Source: Pandoraea oxalativorans
GTDB taxonomy: Bacteria; Pseudomonadota; Gammaproteobacteria; Burkholderiales; Burkholderiaceae
DNA: 64,000 nt
Reading direction: 5' to 3'
Assembly: GCF_000972785.3 (NCBI RefSeq)
Contig: NZ_CP011253.3
Coordinates: 3,906,001 to 3,970,000, forward strand
Of this stretch, positions 46,362-55,259 are shown piece by piece; the first letter of the stretch is position 1; each line of letters starts with the position of its first letter. The notes under the pieces are model-generated. The model did not search any database, had not been told where the DNA came from, and saw nothing but the letters and a program-made list of their open reading frames with translations. Position numbers and translations under genes: made by a program.

Positions 46362-48017
46362 TCAGACGCGGTTCAGATCGAACTGCGCCTTGTTGCCCTT
46401 GCCGTAGACCTTGAGCGCGCCCTTCTCGCCCACCGCGTTCGGACGAATGAAGATCCAGTTCTGCCATGCCGACAGGCGACCGAAGATGCGCGTGTTCATC
46501 GTCTCTTTGCCGTTAAAGCGCAGGTTGGCTTCCATGCCGGTGAGCGCATCGGGCGACATCGCCGCACGCTCCTCGATGGCAATGCGAATTTCGTCCGGCC
46601 AGTCGAGATCGTCGACGGCGGCCGTGACCAGCCCCAGACGCTCGGCTTCGTCCGGACGCACCGGACGGCCGATGGTGGCGCGCACAGCCTCCAGTTCGGC
46701 AGCGTCTTCATAGAAACGGCGTGCGAGACGCGATTGATCGGTGACCATTGGCAGCAGGCCGAAGTTGACCTCGCTCAGCGTGATCGCCGGTTCGTCTTCC
46801 TCGCTGGCCGGGAGCGCGGCCATGTACGTGCGGTCGGCGGCGAAGGCGAATTCGGCAAGCGTGCCGGTGAAGCACGAATCCGGCTCGATCAGTGCAAACA
46901 GCGAGCGCGACGACACGTCGATACGGGCGAACGTGCGGCGCAGCATGCCGAGCGTTTCACGCACGAACCAGTGGTCCTGATGCGCGAGCAGCGATGCATC
47001 GGCGGCCAGCACATGCTTCGCGTCGCCTTCGGTGCGCAGCAACCACGTGCCGATGTCGAGTTCGTTGGTGCGCAGATTGAGAATCGCGTCGTCGAGTTCG
47101 CGCGCCATCTTCAGCGGCCACCAGTTGATGCCCGCAGCCTCGATACCGGCGATGTCGCTCGGCGGCGCAGATTTCGGCGCCCGCACGGTCAGGCTTGCGG
47201 TGCGATTGGCGCGGTCGATCTCGACGTCGACGAATTCGTAACGGATGGCATCCGGCTCGTCGGTGCGTTCGAGGCGCGTGAGCGTCACGCCCTTGCCGCC
47301 CGGACGATGACTGCCTTGCGCCAGTTCCTGTGCACGCGCAGCCACGGCCTGTGCGAACTGCGCGGGCTTGACCACTTCGTCGACCAGACGCCATTGCTTG
47401 GCACGCTCGCCGCGAATGCCCTCCACGATGGTGCAGAAGATATCGGCGCGGTCGTTGCGCACATGACGCTTATCCGTCAGACGCGTCAGGCCACCGGTGC
47501 CCGGCAGCACGCCCAGCAACGGCACTTCCGGCAGCGCGACCGACGACGAGCGGTCGTCCACCAGATAGATCTCGTCGCACGCCAGCGCCAGCTCGTAACC
47601 GCCGCCAGCGCAGGCGCCGTTCACGGCGGCAATAAACTTCAGGCCCGAATGACGGCTGGAGTCTTCGAGACCGTTACGCGTTTCGTTGGTGAATTTGCAG
47701 AAGTTGACCTTCCACGCATGCGAGGAGAGGCCCAGCATGAAGATGTTCGCCCCGGAGCAAAAGACACGGTCCTTGGCGCTCGTGACCACCACCGTCTTCA
47801 CTTCCGGATGTTCGAACCGAATGCGCTGGATGGCATCGTGCAGTTCGATGTCCACACCCAGATCGTACGAATTGAGCTTGAGCTTGTAGCCCTCGCGAAT
47901 ACCGCCGTCTTCCGCGATGTCGATGGCGAGTGTGGCCACCGAGCCCTCGAAGGTCAGCTTCCAGTGCTTGTACTGCGTGGGGTCCGTACGGTAGTCGACG
48001 TGGGGTTTGCCGAACAT
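46362..48017 (-). CDS. boxC: 2,3-epoxybenzoyl-CoA dihydrolase BoxC
   Basis: This 551-residue member of the enoyl-CoA hydratase superfamily opens the ring of 2,3-epoxybenzoyl-CoA to 3,4-dehydroadipyl-CoA semialdehyde and formate. The crotonase core is visible in VVVTSAKDRVFCSGANIFML and AAVNGACAGGGYELALACDE, with a second crotonase-like half after about residue 270. The start at 48017 follows GGAGG. It is the first gene of the leftward boxCBA unit; BoxR-type sites lie just upstream. Confidence 0.97.
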   Translation of the reverse strand: MFGKPHVDYRTDPTQYKHWKLTFEGSVATLAIDIAEDGGIREGYKLKLNSYDLGVDIELHDAIQRIRFEHPEVKTVVVTSAKDRVFCSGANIFMLGLSSHAWKVNFCKFTNETRNGLEDSSRHSGLKFIAAVNGACAGGGYELALACDEIYLVDDRSSSVALPEVPLLGVLPGTGGLTRLTDKRHVRNDRADIFCTIVEGIRGERAKQWRLVDEVVKPAQFAQAVAARAQELAQGSHRPGGKGVTLTRLERTDEPDAIRYEFVDVEIDRANRTASLTVRAPKSAPPSDIAGIEAAGINWWPLKMARELDDAILNLRTNELDIGTWLLRTEGDAKHVLAADASLLAHQDHWFVRETLGMLRRTFARIDVSSRSLFALIEPDSCFTGTLAEFAFAADRTYMAALPASEEDEPAITLSEVNFGLLPMVTDQSRLARRFYEDAAELEAVRATIGRPVRPDEAERLGLVTAAVDDLDWPDEIRIAIEERAAMSPDALTGMEANLRFNGKETMNTRIFGRLSAWQNWIFIRPNAVGEKGALKVYGKGNKAQFDLNRV

Positions 48018-48052
48018 GATTGCCTCCAACTCGAATAATGATCTTGTTGAAT

Positions 48053-48066
48053 TGCAATATAGTGCA
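48053..48066. promoter_or_regulatory. Candidate BoxR/BzdR operator, TGCA-N6-TGCA
   Basis: TGCA at 48053-48056 and 48063-48066 are separated by six bases, the arrangement described for BzdR operators. A second pair, TGCA-N3-TGCA, lies at 48114-48124. Both sit in the 112-bp gap between boxC and boxR, where boxC's promoter must be. Confidence 0.65.
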
Positions 48067-48129
48067 GCACAAACCCATCGTCAACCATTTAACCAAATAA
48101 AAATGAATTATTTTGCAGAATGCATCCGA

Positions 48130-49044
48130 TCAATCGGATGACAATTGCACTGCCAGACGTCCGCGTAGTTGCAAGTAGGCGTCCGCGAGCGCCCGCCCGC
48201 CGGTGTCGAAGCTCATGTCGGCCTTGGCGTAGAAGTCCTGACGCCCGGCCAGAATGCGCTTGAGGTCGTCCATCGCTTCCGCATTGCCCGACATCGGCCG
48301 CAGATCGCCCTGCGCCACCACGCGCTTCATGTGCTCCTCGGGCGACGCTTGCAGCCACACCGTATAGCAGTGGGTCAGCAGGAAATTGAACGTGGCGGCG
48401 TCGCTGACGATGCCGCCCGGCGAAGCGATTACGGCACGCGGATGCTCGGCCACCACGGCTTCCAGGGCGCGCAGTTCATACCGACGATAGGCGCTCGCAC
48501 CGTACAGCGAGTAGATCTCCGACGGCGGGCAGCCCGCCAGTTGTTCGATCACGCGGTTGAGTTCGACGAACGGCACGTGCATGTCGTCGGCGAGCATGCG
48601 GCCCAGTGTCGACTTGCCTGCGCCGCGCAGGCCGATCAGCGCGATGCGCCCACGCCGGTCGGGGTCTCGCTCGCTCCCCGCGAAGAGTTCGCTCAACGCC
48701 TGACGCGCGCGCGTGAGCGCCTCGCCATCGCGCCCGTGCAGGATTTCGCGAATCAGCAGCCACTCGGCGGAAGAGGTGGTTTCGTCGCCCACGATCTCTG
48801 CCAATGTGCAATTTAGTGCCTGTGCGAGCTGACGCAGGAACAGCACGGAGGCGTTCCCCACGCCCGACTCCAGATTGGCGACGTGACGCTCGGAGACCCC
48901 GGCATCGAGCGCCAGCGCCTTACGGGTCAGGCCGCGACGGGCGCGCAGTGTCCGAACCCGCTCCCCCAGTGCGACCAGGAACGGGTCTTTCTCGCTGGCG
49001 CCTCGCGCCGTCGGCACCCCATCGGCTTGCGCACTCTTATTCAT
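48130..49044 (-). CDS. boxR: BoxR/BzdR-type regulator: XRE helix-turn-helix fused to a shikimate-kinase-like domain
   Basis: This 304-residue regulator has an N-terminal XRE HTH (RARRGLTRKALALDAGVSER, then HVANLESGVGNASVL), a linker, and from about residue 130 a shikimate-kinase-like domain with Walker A (IGLRGAGKSTLGRMLADD). In this family benzoyl-CoA is the effector and the DNA-bound form represses box genes. ATG 49044 is chosen over upstream codons because family similarity starts here. The gene is placed centrally between the two box units. Confidence 0.95.
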   Translation of the reverse strand: MNKSAQADGVPTARGASEKDPFLVALGERVRTLRARRGLTRKALALDAGVSERHVANLESGVGNASVLFLRQLAQALNCTLAEIVGDETTSSAEWLLIREILHGRDGEALTRARQALSELFAGSERDPDRRGRIALIGLRGAGKSTLGRMLADDMHVPFVELNRVIEQLAGCPPSEIYSLYGASAYRRYELRALEAVVAEHPRAVIASPGGIVSDAATFNFLLTHCYTVWLQASPEEHMKRVVAQGDLRPMSGNAEAMDDLKRILAGRQDFYAKADMSFDTGGRALADAYLQLRGRLAVQLSSD

Positions 49045-49163
49045 CGGATGAGATCCTCGAAGCAGGTAACATGTAATATATTGCTTGACAGCCAAATTTG
49101 CATGCTCTAATTTTCACCATGCGTCGGTAAAAAAGCAAACACGACGTCCCCCAGGAGACATGG

Positions 49164-49634
49164 ATGGATGTGCCCCAATTTCAGGCGCTGATCGCCGACG
49201 TGACACGTCAGCTCGACGCTCGCCCGCTAGACAGCTCGCTCGCCGACTGGCTCAACGCCAACTACGGCGCAGGCTCCCCAGGTTACGAAGCCCTCATCGA
49301 GGCTTGCCGCGTCGGCGTCGCCGAGGGCTGGCTGTGCAATCGCGAAGGCGGCGGCATTCGGTACGGGCGCGTCATCAAACCCTCGCCCGACACGCACGGC
49401 TTTTCCGTGGACGTCGTCGACATGGCCGATCTGGCCGGACCGCACCACGTGCATCCCAATGGCGAAATCGATCTAATCATGCCGCTCACGCCGGGCGCGA
49501 CCTTCGACGGGCACCCGGCGGGCTGGTGCGTGTACGGCCCGGGCACCGCGCATCGGCCGACGGTCGCGAGCGGTCGTGCCCTCGTGCTGTATTTACTGCC
49601 CGAAGGCGCCATCGAATTTACGCGCAGCGCCTGA
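49164..49634 (+). CDS. DUF4863-family protein (4-hydroxylaminobenzoate-lyase-like cupin) in the box cluster
   Basis: This 156-residue protein has a cupin-like core with DLAGPHHVHPNGEIDLIMPL (His and Glu positions suited to metal) and WCVYGPGTAHRPTVASGRAL. Proteins of this family occur in box clusters and include PnbB-like 4-hydroxylaminobenzoate lyase. Its task in benzoate breakdown is not established. It starts at 49164 with CAGGAG six bases upstream, divergent from boxR. Confidence 0.82.
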   Translation: MDVPQFQALIADVTRQLDARPLDSSLADWLNANYGAGSPGYEALIEACRVGVAEGWLCNREGGGIRYGRVIKPSPDTHGFSVDVVDMADLAGPHHVHPNGEIDLIMPLTPGATFDGHPAGWCVYGPGTAHRPTVASGRALVLYLLPEGAIEFTRSA

Positions 49635-49680
49635 GACTGGCGCGCCCCGGCTCCCTGCTTGATTCACTTCGGTGATGGAT

Positions 49681-51261
49681 ATGAGTACCCCTGCCTTGCT
49701 GGAAAACTACGTCGCTGGCCAATGGGTGGCCGGTGGCGGCGAGCGCACCGCGCTGACCGATCCCGTCACGGGCGACACGCTCGCCTTCGTCTCGAGCGCC
49801 GGTCTCGATCTCGACGCCGCGTTCGCCTTCGCGCGCGACACGGCGGGTCCCGCGCTACGTGCGCTGTCGTACGGCGAGCGGGCGCAGCGTCTCTCGCAGA
49901 TCGTCGCCACGTTGCAGGCGAATCGCGACGACTACTACGCCATCGCGACGGCCAACTCGGGCACGGTCGCCTCCGACTCCGCTGTCGACATCGACGGCGC
50001 GATTTACACGCTGTCGACCTACGCGAAGCTAGGTGCGTCGCTGGGCGAGGCGCACACGTTGCTCGATGGGGCGGCCGTGCCGCTCGCCAAGGACGCCTCG
50101 TTTGCCGTGCGTCACGTTTTCCGCCCAACGCCTGGCGTAGCGCTCTTCATCAACGCGTTCAACTTCCCCGCGTGGGGTCTCTGGGAGAAGGCGGCAGCTG
50201 CGCTGCTGTCGGGTGTGCCCGTCATCGTCAAACCGGCGACCTCGACCGCATGGCTCACGCAACGCATGGTGGCCGATGTCGTCGCCGCAGGCATTCTGCC
50301 GCCGGGCAGCCTGTCGGTGATCTGTGGCAGCGCCGCCGGTCTGCTCGATCGCATTGGAGCGTTCGACGTGGTCTCGTTCACCGGCTCGGCGGACACTGCC
50401 GCCACGTTGCGTGCGCATCCCGCCTTCACCGAACGCTCCGCGCGCATCAACGTGGAAGCCGACAGCCTGAACAGCGCCATCCTTTTGCCGGACGCTGCAC
50501 CCGGCACCGCGGCCTTCGATCAGTTCGTGCGCGAGGTGGCGCGCGAGGTGACGGTCAAGTCGGGGCAGAAGTGCACGGCGATTCGTCGCGCGATGGTGCC
50601 GGTCGAGCATTTCGACGCAGCGGCGACCGCTATTGCCGAGCGACTGCCGAAAACGATCGTCGGCAATCCGCGTAATGAGAGCGTGAAGATGGGGTCGCTC
50701 GTGAGTGCGGCACAAAAGCGTGCGGTGCTCGACGGCATCGCGCATCTGCAGACCGAAGCCGAAACGCTCTACGACGGGAATCGCGACGCCGCATTTGTCG
50801 ATGCCGACGCGAAGAGCGCCTGTGTCGCGCCCGTGTTGCTGGGCCTGCGCGAGGGTGCAGCAGGCAAGCGTGTGCACGACACCGAGGTCTTCGGCCCGGT
50901 GGCGACGCTCGTCGGCTATCGCGATGTCGACGAAGCCGTCGTACTCGCCAAGCGTGGTCAGGGATCGCTGGTCGTCTCGCTGTATAGCAACGACGCCGTC
51001 GCCATGCGCGCACCGGCCCTGGCGCTCGCCGACGCACACGGTCGCGTTCACGCGGTCGATCCGTCGGTCGCGAAGACGCAGACAGGTCACGGCAACGTCA
51101 TGCCGCAGTCGCTGCACGGCGGCCCGGGACGCGCCGGTGGCGGCGAAGAACTCGGCGGCCTGCGTGCGCTGCGCTTCTATCACGTGCGCTCGGCCGTTCA
51201 GGGGCCTGCCGCCCTCGTCGAAGCGCTGACGCAGGACGCCGTCGAACTGCCGAAGTCATAA
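49681..51261 (+). CDS. boxD: 3,4-dehydroadipyl-CoA semialdehyde dehydrogenase BoxD
   Basis: This 526-residue aldehyde dehydrogenase resembles the N-terminal half of PaaZ. The catalytic Cys is in TVKSGQKCTAIRRAMV and the Glu in RINVEADSLNSAILL; the C-terminus has HGGPGRAGGGEELGGLRALR. It oxidises the BoxC product with NADP+ to 3,4-dehydroadipyl-CoA. ATG 49681 is selected, with ATG 49675 possible. It is in line with the DUF4863 gene. Confidence 0.94.
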   Translation: MSTPALLENYVAGQWVAGGGERTALTDPVTGDTLAFVSSAGLDLDAAFAFARDTAGPALRALSYGERAQRLSQIVATLQANRDDYYAIATANSGTVASDSAVDIDGAIYTLSTYAKLGASLGEAHTLLDGAAVPLAKDASFAVRHVFRPTPGVALFINAFNFPAWGLWEKAAAALLSGVPVIVKPATSTAWLTQRMVADVVAAGILPPGSLSVICGSAAGLLDRIGAFDVVSFTGSADTAATLRAHPAFTERSARINVEADSLNSAILLPDAAPGTAAFDQFVREVAREVTVKSGQKCTAIRRAMVPVEHFDAAATAIAERLPKTIVGNPRNESVKMGSLVSAAQKRAVLDGIAHLQTEAETLYDGNRDAAFVDADAKSACVAPVLLGLREGAAGKRVHDTEVFGPVATLVGYRDVDEAVVLAKRGQGSLVVSLYSNDAVAMRAPALALADAHGRVHAVDPSVAKTQTGHGNVMPQSLHGGPGRAGGGEELGGLRALRFYHVRSAVQGPAALVEALTQDAVELPKS

Positions 51262-51292
51262 CGTCGCAACGATGTCGCAGATTTATGCCGAT

Positions 51293-51308
51293 GGGGGGCA
51301 CCGCCCCC
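51293..51308. terminator. G/C hairpin between boxD and the ligase gene
   Basis: GGGGGC (51294-51299) and GCCCCC (51303-51308) form a 6-bp stem with a 3-base loop in the 203-bp gap. No T run follows. It may attenuate read-through or stabilise the boxD message. Confidence 0.35.
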
Positions 51309-51464
51309 GCCATCGCCCCCGTTTTACGCCAGCCGTAGAAGCCGCAAGCCGTCGCAGTCAAGGTGATTCAAAGAGGCGCCGTCAGAGCGCTGAATAGAAC
51401 TCACGCCACGCGTGCCGCGCCCGTTGAAGTGCGCTGTGCCGTGTGGTGATCCACCGGAGGCAAC

Positions 51465-53036
51465 ATGGAAGCCGTACTCACCCCACCGCCGGCGAACTTC
51501 AACTTCGCCGCGCATCTGGAGACGCTCAACCGCGAGCGCGCTGCCAAGACTGCATATCTCGACGACACACGCTCGCTGACGTATGGCGAGCTGGCCGAGC
51601 AAAGCCGACGCTTCGCCACCGGCCTCACGCGCGCGGGCGTGCATCGCGAAGAGCGCATTCTGCTTGTCATGCTCGACACCATCGACCTGCCCGTCGCGTT
51701 TCTCGGCGCGCTGTATGCAGGCGTGGTGCCGGTCGTCGTGAACACGCTGCTCACGGCCGACGACTACGCATACATGATCTTGCACAGCAAGGCGCAGCTC
51801 GTGATCGCCTCCGGCGCGCTGATGCCGACGGTGCATGCCGCCCTCGACAAGGTCGCCGAGGCCGGGTCGCCACCGCCGTGCATCGTCTCGCAACCGATCG
51901 TGACCGAGAACGACGGCGCGACCCCATTGCCGACCTTCGACGCACTCCTCGATGGCCCACCCAGCGCACTGCCCGTCGACACCGCGGGCGACGACATCGC
52001 ATTCTGGCTGTACTCGTCCGGCTCGACCGGCAAGCCCAAGGGCACCGTGCACACGCACGCCAATCTTTACTGGACGGCCGAGACATACGGACGCAACGTG
52101 CTCGGCATTCGCGAAGACGATGTCGTGTTCTCTGCGGCCAAACTGTTCTTCGCGTACGGCCTCGGCAACGGGCTGACGTTCCCGCTGTCCGTCGGTGCAA
52201 CCATCGTGCTGATGGCGGAACGCCCCACGGCGGAAGCGGTGGCGAAGCGCCTGCGAGAGCATCGTCCTACGATCTTCTACGGTGTGCCGACGCTCTACGC
52301 CACGCTGCTCGCTTCGCCGCATCTGCCCGCACGCGCCGACGTGGCGCTGCGTCTGTGCACGTCCGCGGGCGAAGCGCTGCCGCGCGAGATCGGCGAGCGT
52401 TTCACCGCGCACTTCGGTGCGGAGATTCTGGACGGCATCGGCTCGACCGAAATGCTGCACATCTTTCTGTCGAACCGCGCGGGCCAGGTGGCCTACGGCA
52501 CGACCGGCGAACCGGTGCCCGGCTACGCCGTGGAGTTGCGCGACGAGAACGGTCAGCCGGTGCCCGACGGGGAGATCGGCGATCTGTACATCAAGGGGCC
52601 GAGCGCCGCGCTCATGTACTGGTGCAACCGCGAGAAGTCGCGCTCGACATTCCTCGGCGAGTGGCTCAAGAGCGGCGACAAGTACCAGCGTCTGCCCAAT
52701 GGGTATTACGTCTATGCGGGACGCAGTGACGATATGCTCAAGGTCAGCGGCCAATACGTCTCCCCCATCGAAGTCGAGATGGTGCTGATGCAGCACGACG
52801 CGGTGCTGGAAGCGGGGGTCGTGGGACGCGACGACAACGGCCTGACGAAGACCCAGGCGTTCGTTGTCCTCAAGCCGGGGCTGGTCGCCACGGACGCCAT
52901 GGCGACCGAGCTGAAGGCCTTCGTCAAGGCGCGCCTCGCGCCGCATAAATATCCTCGCGAGCTGGTGTTCGTCGACGATCTTCCGAAGACCGCCACGGGC
53001 AAGGTGCAACGCTTCAAGCTGCGCGAGTTGCTTTAG
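51465..53036 (+). CDS. bclA: Benzoate-CoA ligase
   Basis: This 523-residue acyl-adenylate-forming enzyme starts the box route by making benzoyl-CoA from benzoate, ATP and CoA. The phosphate-binding motif is FWLYSSGSTGKPKGTVHTH, the region around GEALPREIGERFTAHFG is typical, and the C-terminal catalytic Lys is in DLPKTATGKVQRFKLREL. Length and motifs fit benzoate- or 2-aminobenzoate-CoA ligases; the box neighbours favour benzoate. GGAGG precedes the start. Confidence 0.95.
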   Translation: MEAVLTPPPANFNFAAHLETLNRERAAKTAYLDDTRSLTYGELAEQSRRFATGLTRAGVHREERILLVMLDTIDLPVAFLGALYAGVVPVVVNTLLTADDYAYMILHSKAQLVIASGALMPTVHAALDKVAEAGSPPPCIVSQPIVTENDGATPLPTFDALLDGPPSALPVDTAGDDIAFWLYSSGSTGKPKGTVHTHANLYWTAETYGRNVLGIREDDVVFSAAKLFFAYGLGNGLTFPLSVGATIVLMAERPTAEAVAKRLREHRPTIFYGVPTLYATLLASPHLPARADVALRLCTSAGEALPREIGERFTAHFGAEILDGIGSTEMLHIFLSNRAGQVAYGTTGEPVPGYAVELRDENGQPVPDGEIGDLYIKGPSAALMYWCNREKSRSTFLGEWLKSGDKYQRLPNGYYVYAGRSDDMLKVSGQYVSPIEVEMVLMQHDAVLEAGVVGRDDNGLTKTQAFVVLKPGLVATDAMATELKAFVKARLAPHKYPRELVFVDDLPKTATGKVQRFKLRELL

Positions 53037-53050
53037 GAGACGCAAGAACG

Positions 53051-53872
53051 ATGTCGGACATACAGTTCGCCAGGATCGAGACGCCCTCGCACGGTGCGCT
53101 CTCGCTGGAGTATCGATGGATCCACCGCGAGCGCACCGACGCGCCGCTGCTGGTGTTTCTGCACGAAGGGCTCGGCTCCGTCGCCATGTGGAAGGACTGG
53201 CCGCAGCAGTTGTGCGACGCCGGCGGCTATCGCGGACTCGTGTTTTCACGCAACGGCTATGGCCGCTCGACGCCACGCCCGAAGGACGAGAAGTGGCCCG
53301 TCGACTTCATGCACCGTCAGGCGCGCGAAGTGCTCCCCGCATTTCTCGATGCGGTCGGTGTCGGCAAAGCGCAGGCAGACCGCGTGTGGCTCGTCGGTCA
53401 TAGCGACGGCGGCTCGATTGCGCTGCTGTTCTCGGCGGCATTCCCCGACCGGCTGGCAGGCGCTGTCGTGATCGCACCGCATCTGTTCGTCGAGGACGTT
53501 TCCGTCGAGAGCATCGCAAAGACGAAAACCGTCTACCAGACGACGGACCTGCGCACAAAACTCGGCCGCTATCACGACGATGTGGACTCGGCCTTCTGGG
53601 GCTGGAACGACATCTGGCTGAATCCGGCGTTCCGCGACTGGAATCTGGTCGGCGCGGTGGCCACCATCTCGAAACCGCTGCTCGCCATTCAGGGCGAGAA
53701 CGACGAGTACGGCACGATGGCGCAGATGGACAGCATTGCCGCGCACGTGCCGCACGCGAAGGTGGTGAAGCTGCCGGACTGCGGACACTCGCCGCATCGC
53801 GACGCCCCGGCACCGCTCGGCGCGGCCATCGTCGCGTTCATCGGGGCACAGGTACGGCGTCAGGCGGCGTGA
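53051..53872 (+). CDS. Alpha/beta hydrolase of the box cluster
   Basis: This 273-residue hydrolase has an oxyanion segment VFLHEGLGSVAMWKDW. The nucleophile elbow is WLVGHSDGGSIALLF (Ser), the acid is near QGENDEYGTMAQM, and the His is in DCGHSPHRDAP. It follows the ligase by 14 bp in the same operon. It may hydrolyse a CoA thioester or lactone to release CoA from dead-end intermediates, which is inference. Confidence 0.85.
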   Translation: MSDIQFARIETPSHGALSLEYRWIHRERTDAPLLVFLHEGLGSVAMWKDWPQQLCDAGGYRGLVFSRNGYGRSTPRPKDEKWPVDFMHRQAREVLPAFLDAVGVGKAQADRVWLVGHSDGGSIALLFSAAFPDRLAGAVVIAPHLFVEDVSVESIAKTKTVYQTTDLRTKLGRYHDDVDSAFWGWNDIWLNPAFRDWNLVGAVATISKPLLAIQGENDEYGTMAQMDSIAAHVPHAKVVKLPDCGHSPHRDAPAPLGAAIVAFIGAQVRRQAA

Positions 53873-53903
53873 TCGCGACTGACGGCTGACGTCGCCGGAA
53901 GCT

Positions 53904-53940
53904 CAACGGGCGCGCTCCGAAGACCGGAGAGCGCCCGTTG
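53904..53940. terminator. Bidirectional hairpin terminator
   Basis: CAACGGGCGCGCTCC pairs with GGAGAGCGCCCGTTG (one mismatch). It lies between the convergent hydrolase and selD genes. Confidence 0.8.
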
Positions 53941-53966
53941 TCGTCTGGACGACCGCAAGCCGTTCG

Positions 53967-55064
53967 TCAGATGACGCGCACGCCCGGTGTGCCCGGACGC
54001 ATCGCGCCCACGATCCCCGCTGCGTCGAAGCCATCGGCACGGAAGACGGCCAGCACGTCGTCCACCGCACCCGGTGCGCACGACACCAGCAGGCCGCCAG
54101 CCGTCTGCGGATCGCACAGCAGATCGCGGTCACGCTCCGTAATGCGCTCCCCAAGCTCCACCGACTTGCCGTACGACGCCCAGTTGCGACCGGACGCGCC
54201 GGTAATGCATCCCTTGTCCGCCAGTTCGCGCACGCCGTCGAACAGCGGCACGTCCGACATTCGCAGATAGGCGGCGAGATTCGCGCCTCGGCACATCTCC
54301 AGCGTGTGGCCGAGCAGACCGAAACCGGTCACGTCGGTCAGCGCATGTACGCCGGGCAGCGCGGCGAGCGCCGGGCCTACCCGATTGAGGCGCGTGGTGG
54401 CGTCGATCATGCAGCGGTAGCCCTCGTCGTCGAGTTGATTCTTCTTGAGCGCGGCCGACATCACGCCGACGCCGAGCGGTTTGCCGAGCACAAGCACGTC
54501 GCCCGCCTGCGCATCGGCATTGCGCTTGAGTCGCTTCGGATGCACCACCCCCAGCGCCGCCAGGCCATAGATCGGTTCGACGGAATCGATGCTGTGACCG
54601 CCCGCAATCGGGATGCCCGCTTCGGCGCAGATCGACTCGCCACCGCGCAGAATCTCGCGGATCGTTTCGTGCGGCAATACGTTGATCGGCATGCCGACGA
54701 TGGCCAGCGCGAAAATCGGCTTGCCGCCCATCGCGTAGATGTCGGAGAGTGCGTTGGTCGCGGCGATACGGCCAAAGTCGAACGGATTGTCGACGATGGG
54801 CATGAAGAAGTCCGTCGTCGCGATGATGGCCTGCTCGTCGTTGAGCTGATAGACGGCGGCGTCGTCGGACGTTTCGGTGCCGACCAGCAGCGCGGCCGGG
54901 GCGGGCAGCGGCGCCTCGTTGCGCGCCAGCAATTCGGAAAGCACGCCCGGCGCGATCTTGCAGCCGCAGCCGCCGCCGTGCGATAGCGACGTCAGACGCG
55001 GCGCTTGTGCCGACGATTGTGCCGCCGTTTCAGCACCCACTTGAGTTGCTTCGTTTGCAGTCAT
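53967..55064 (-). CDS. selD: Selenide, water dikinase
   Basis: This 365-residue enzyme makes selenophosphate from selenide and ATP. The catalytic glycine-rich loop reads LSHGGGCGCKIAPG, with Cys in the position that is selenocysteine in some species, so the protein does not itself need Sec insertion. Later blocks include ALVGTETSDDAAVYQL-type substrate loop and GFGLLGHTLEMCRGA. No selA, selB or selU gene is beside it in the window. Confidence 0.96.
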   Translation of the reverse strand: MTANEATQVGAETAAQSSAQAPRLTSLSHGGGCGCKIAPGVLSELLARNEAPLPAPAALLVGTETSDDAAVYQLNDEQAIIATTDFFMPIVDNPFDFGRIAATNALSDIYAMGGKPIFALAIVGMPINVLPHETIREILRGGESICAEAGIPIAGGHSIDSVEPIYGLAALGVVHPKRLKRNADAQAGDVLVLGKPLGVGVMSAALKKNQLDDEGYRCMIDATTRLNRVGPALAALPGVHALTDVTGFGLLGHTLEMCRGANLAAYLRMSDVPLFDGVRELADKGCITGASGRNWASYGKSVELGERITERDRDLLCDPQTAGGLLVSCAPGAVDDVLAVFRADGFDAAGIVGAMRPGTPGVRVI

Positions 55065-55259
55065 GGTCGTTGGTGTTCGTTTTCCTTAAGTCGACGTATT
55101 ATGAAGCAGCTTTGCGCCGTCGCCATGTCCCGAAATGACTGTGGCCGACATCCGACGGTGTCATGCTACCGGTTCACATCGTCCCTGCATGACGGGACGC
55201 CGCCGCTACTGCCCTAACCACATGCGCCGTGAGCGCTGACGCCAAAGGGGACTTTCATC

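Noticed and set aside
49672..49680. GTG/ATG codons just ahead of the chosen boxD start
   Set aside because: ATG 49681 fits the family N-terminus and spacing slightly better; the alternatives add only two or three residues and cannot be excluded.
51324..53276. Minus-strand frame of 650 codons
   Set aside because: It is the antisense shadow of the benzoate-CoA ligase gene, which has all catalytic motifs.
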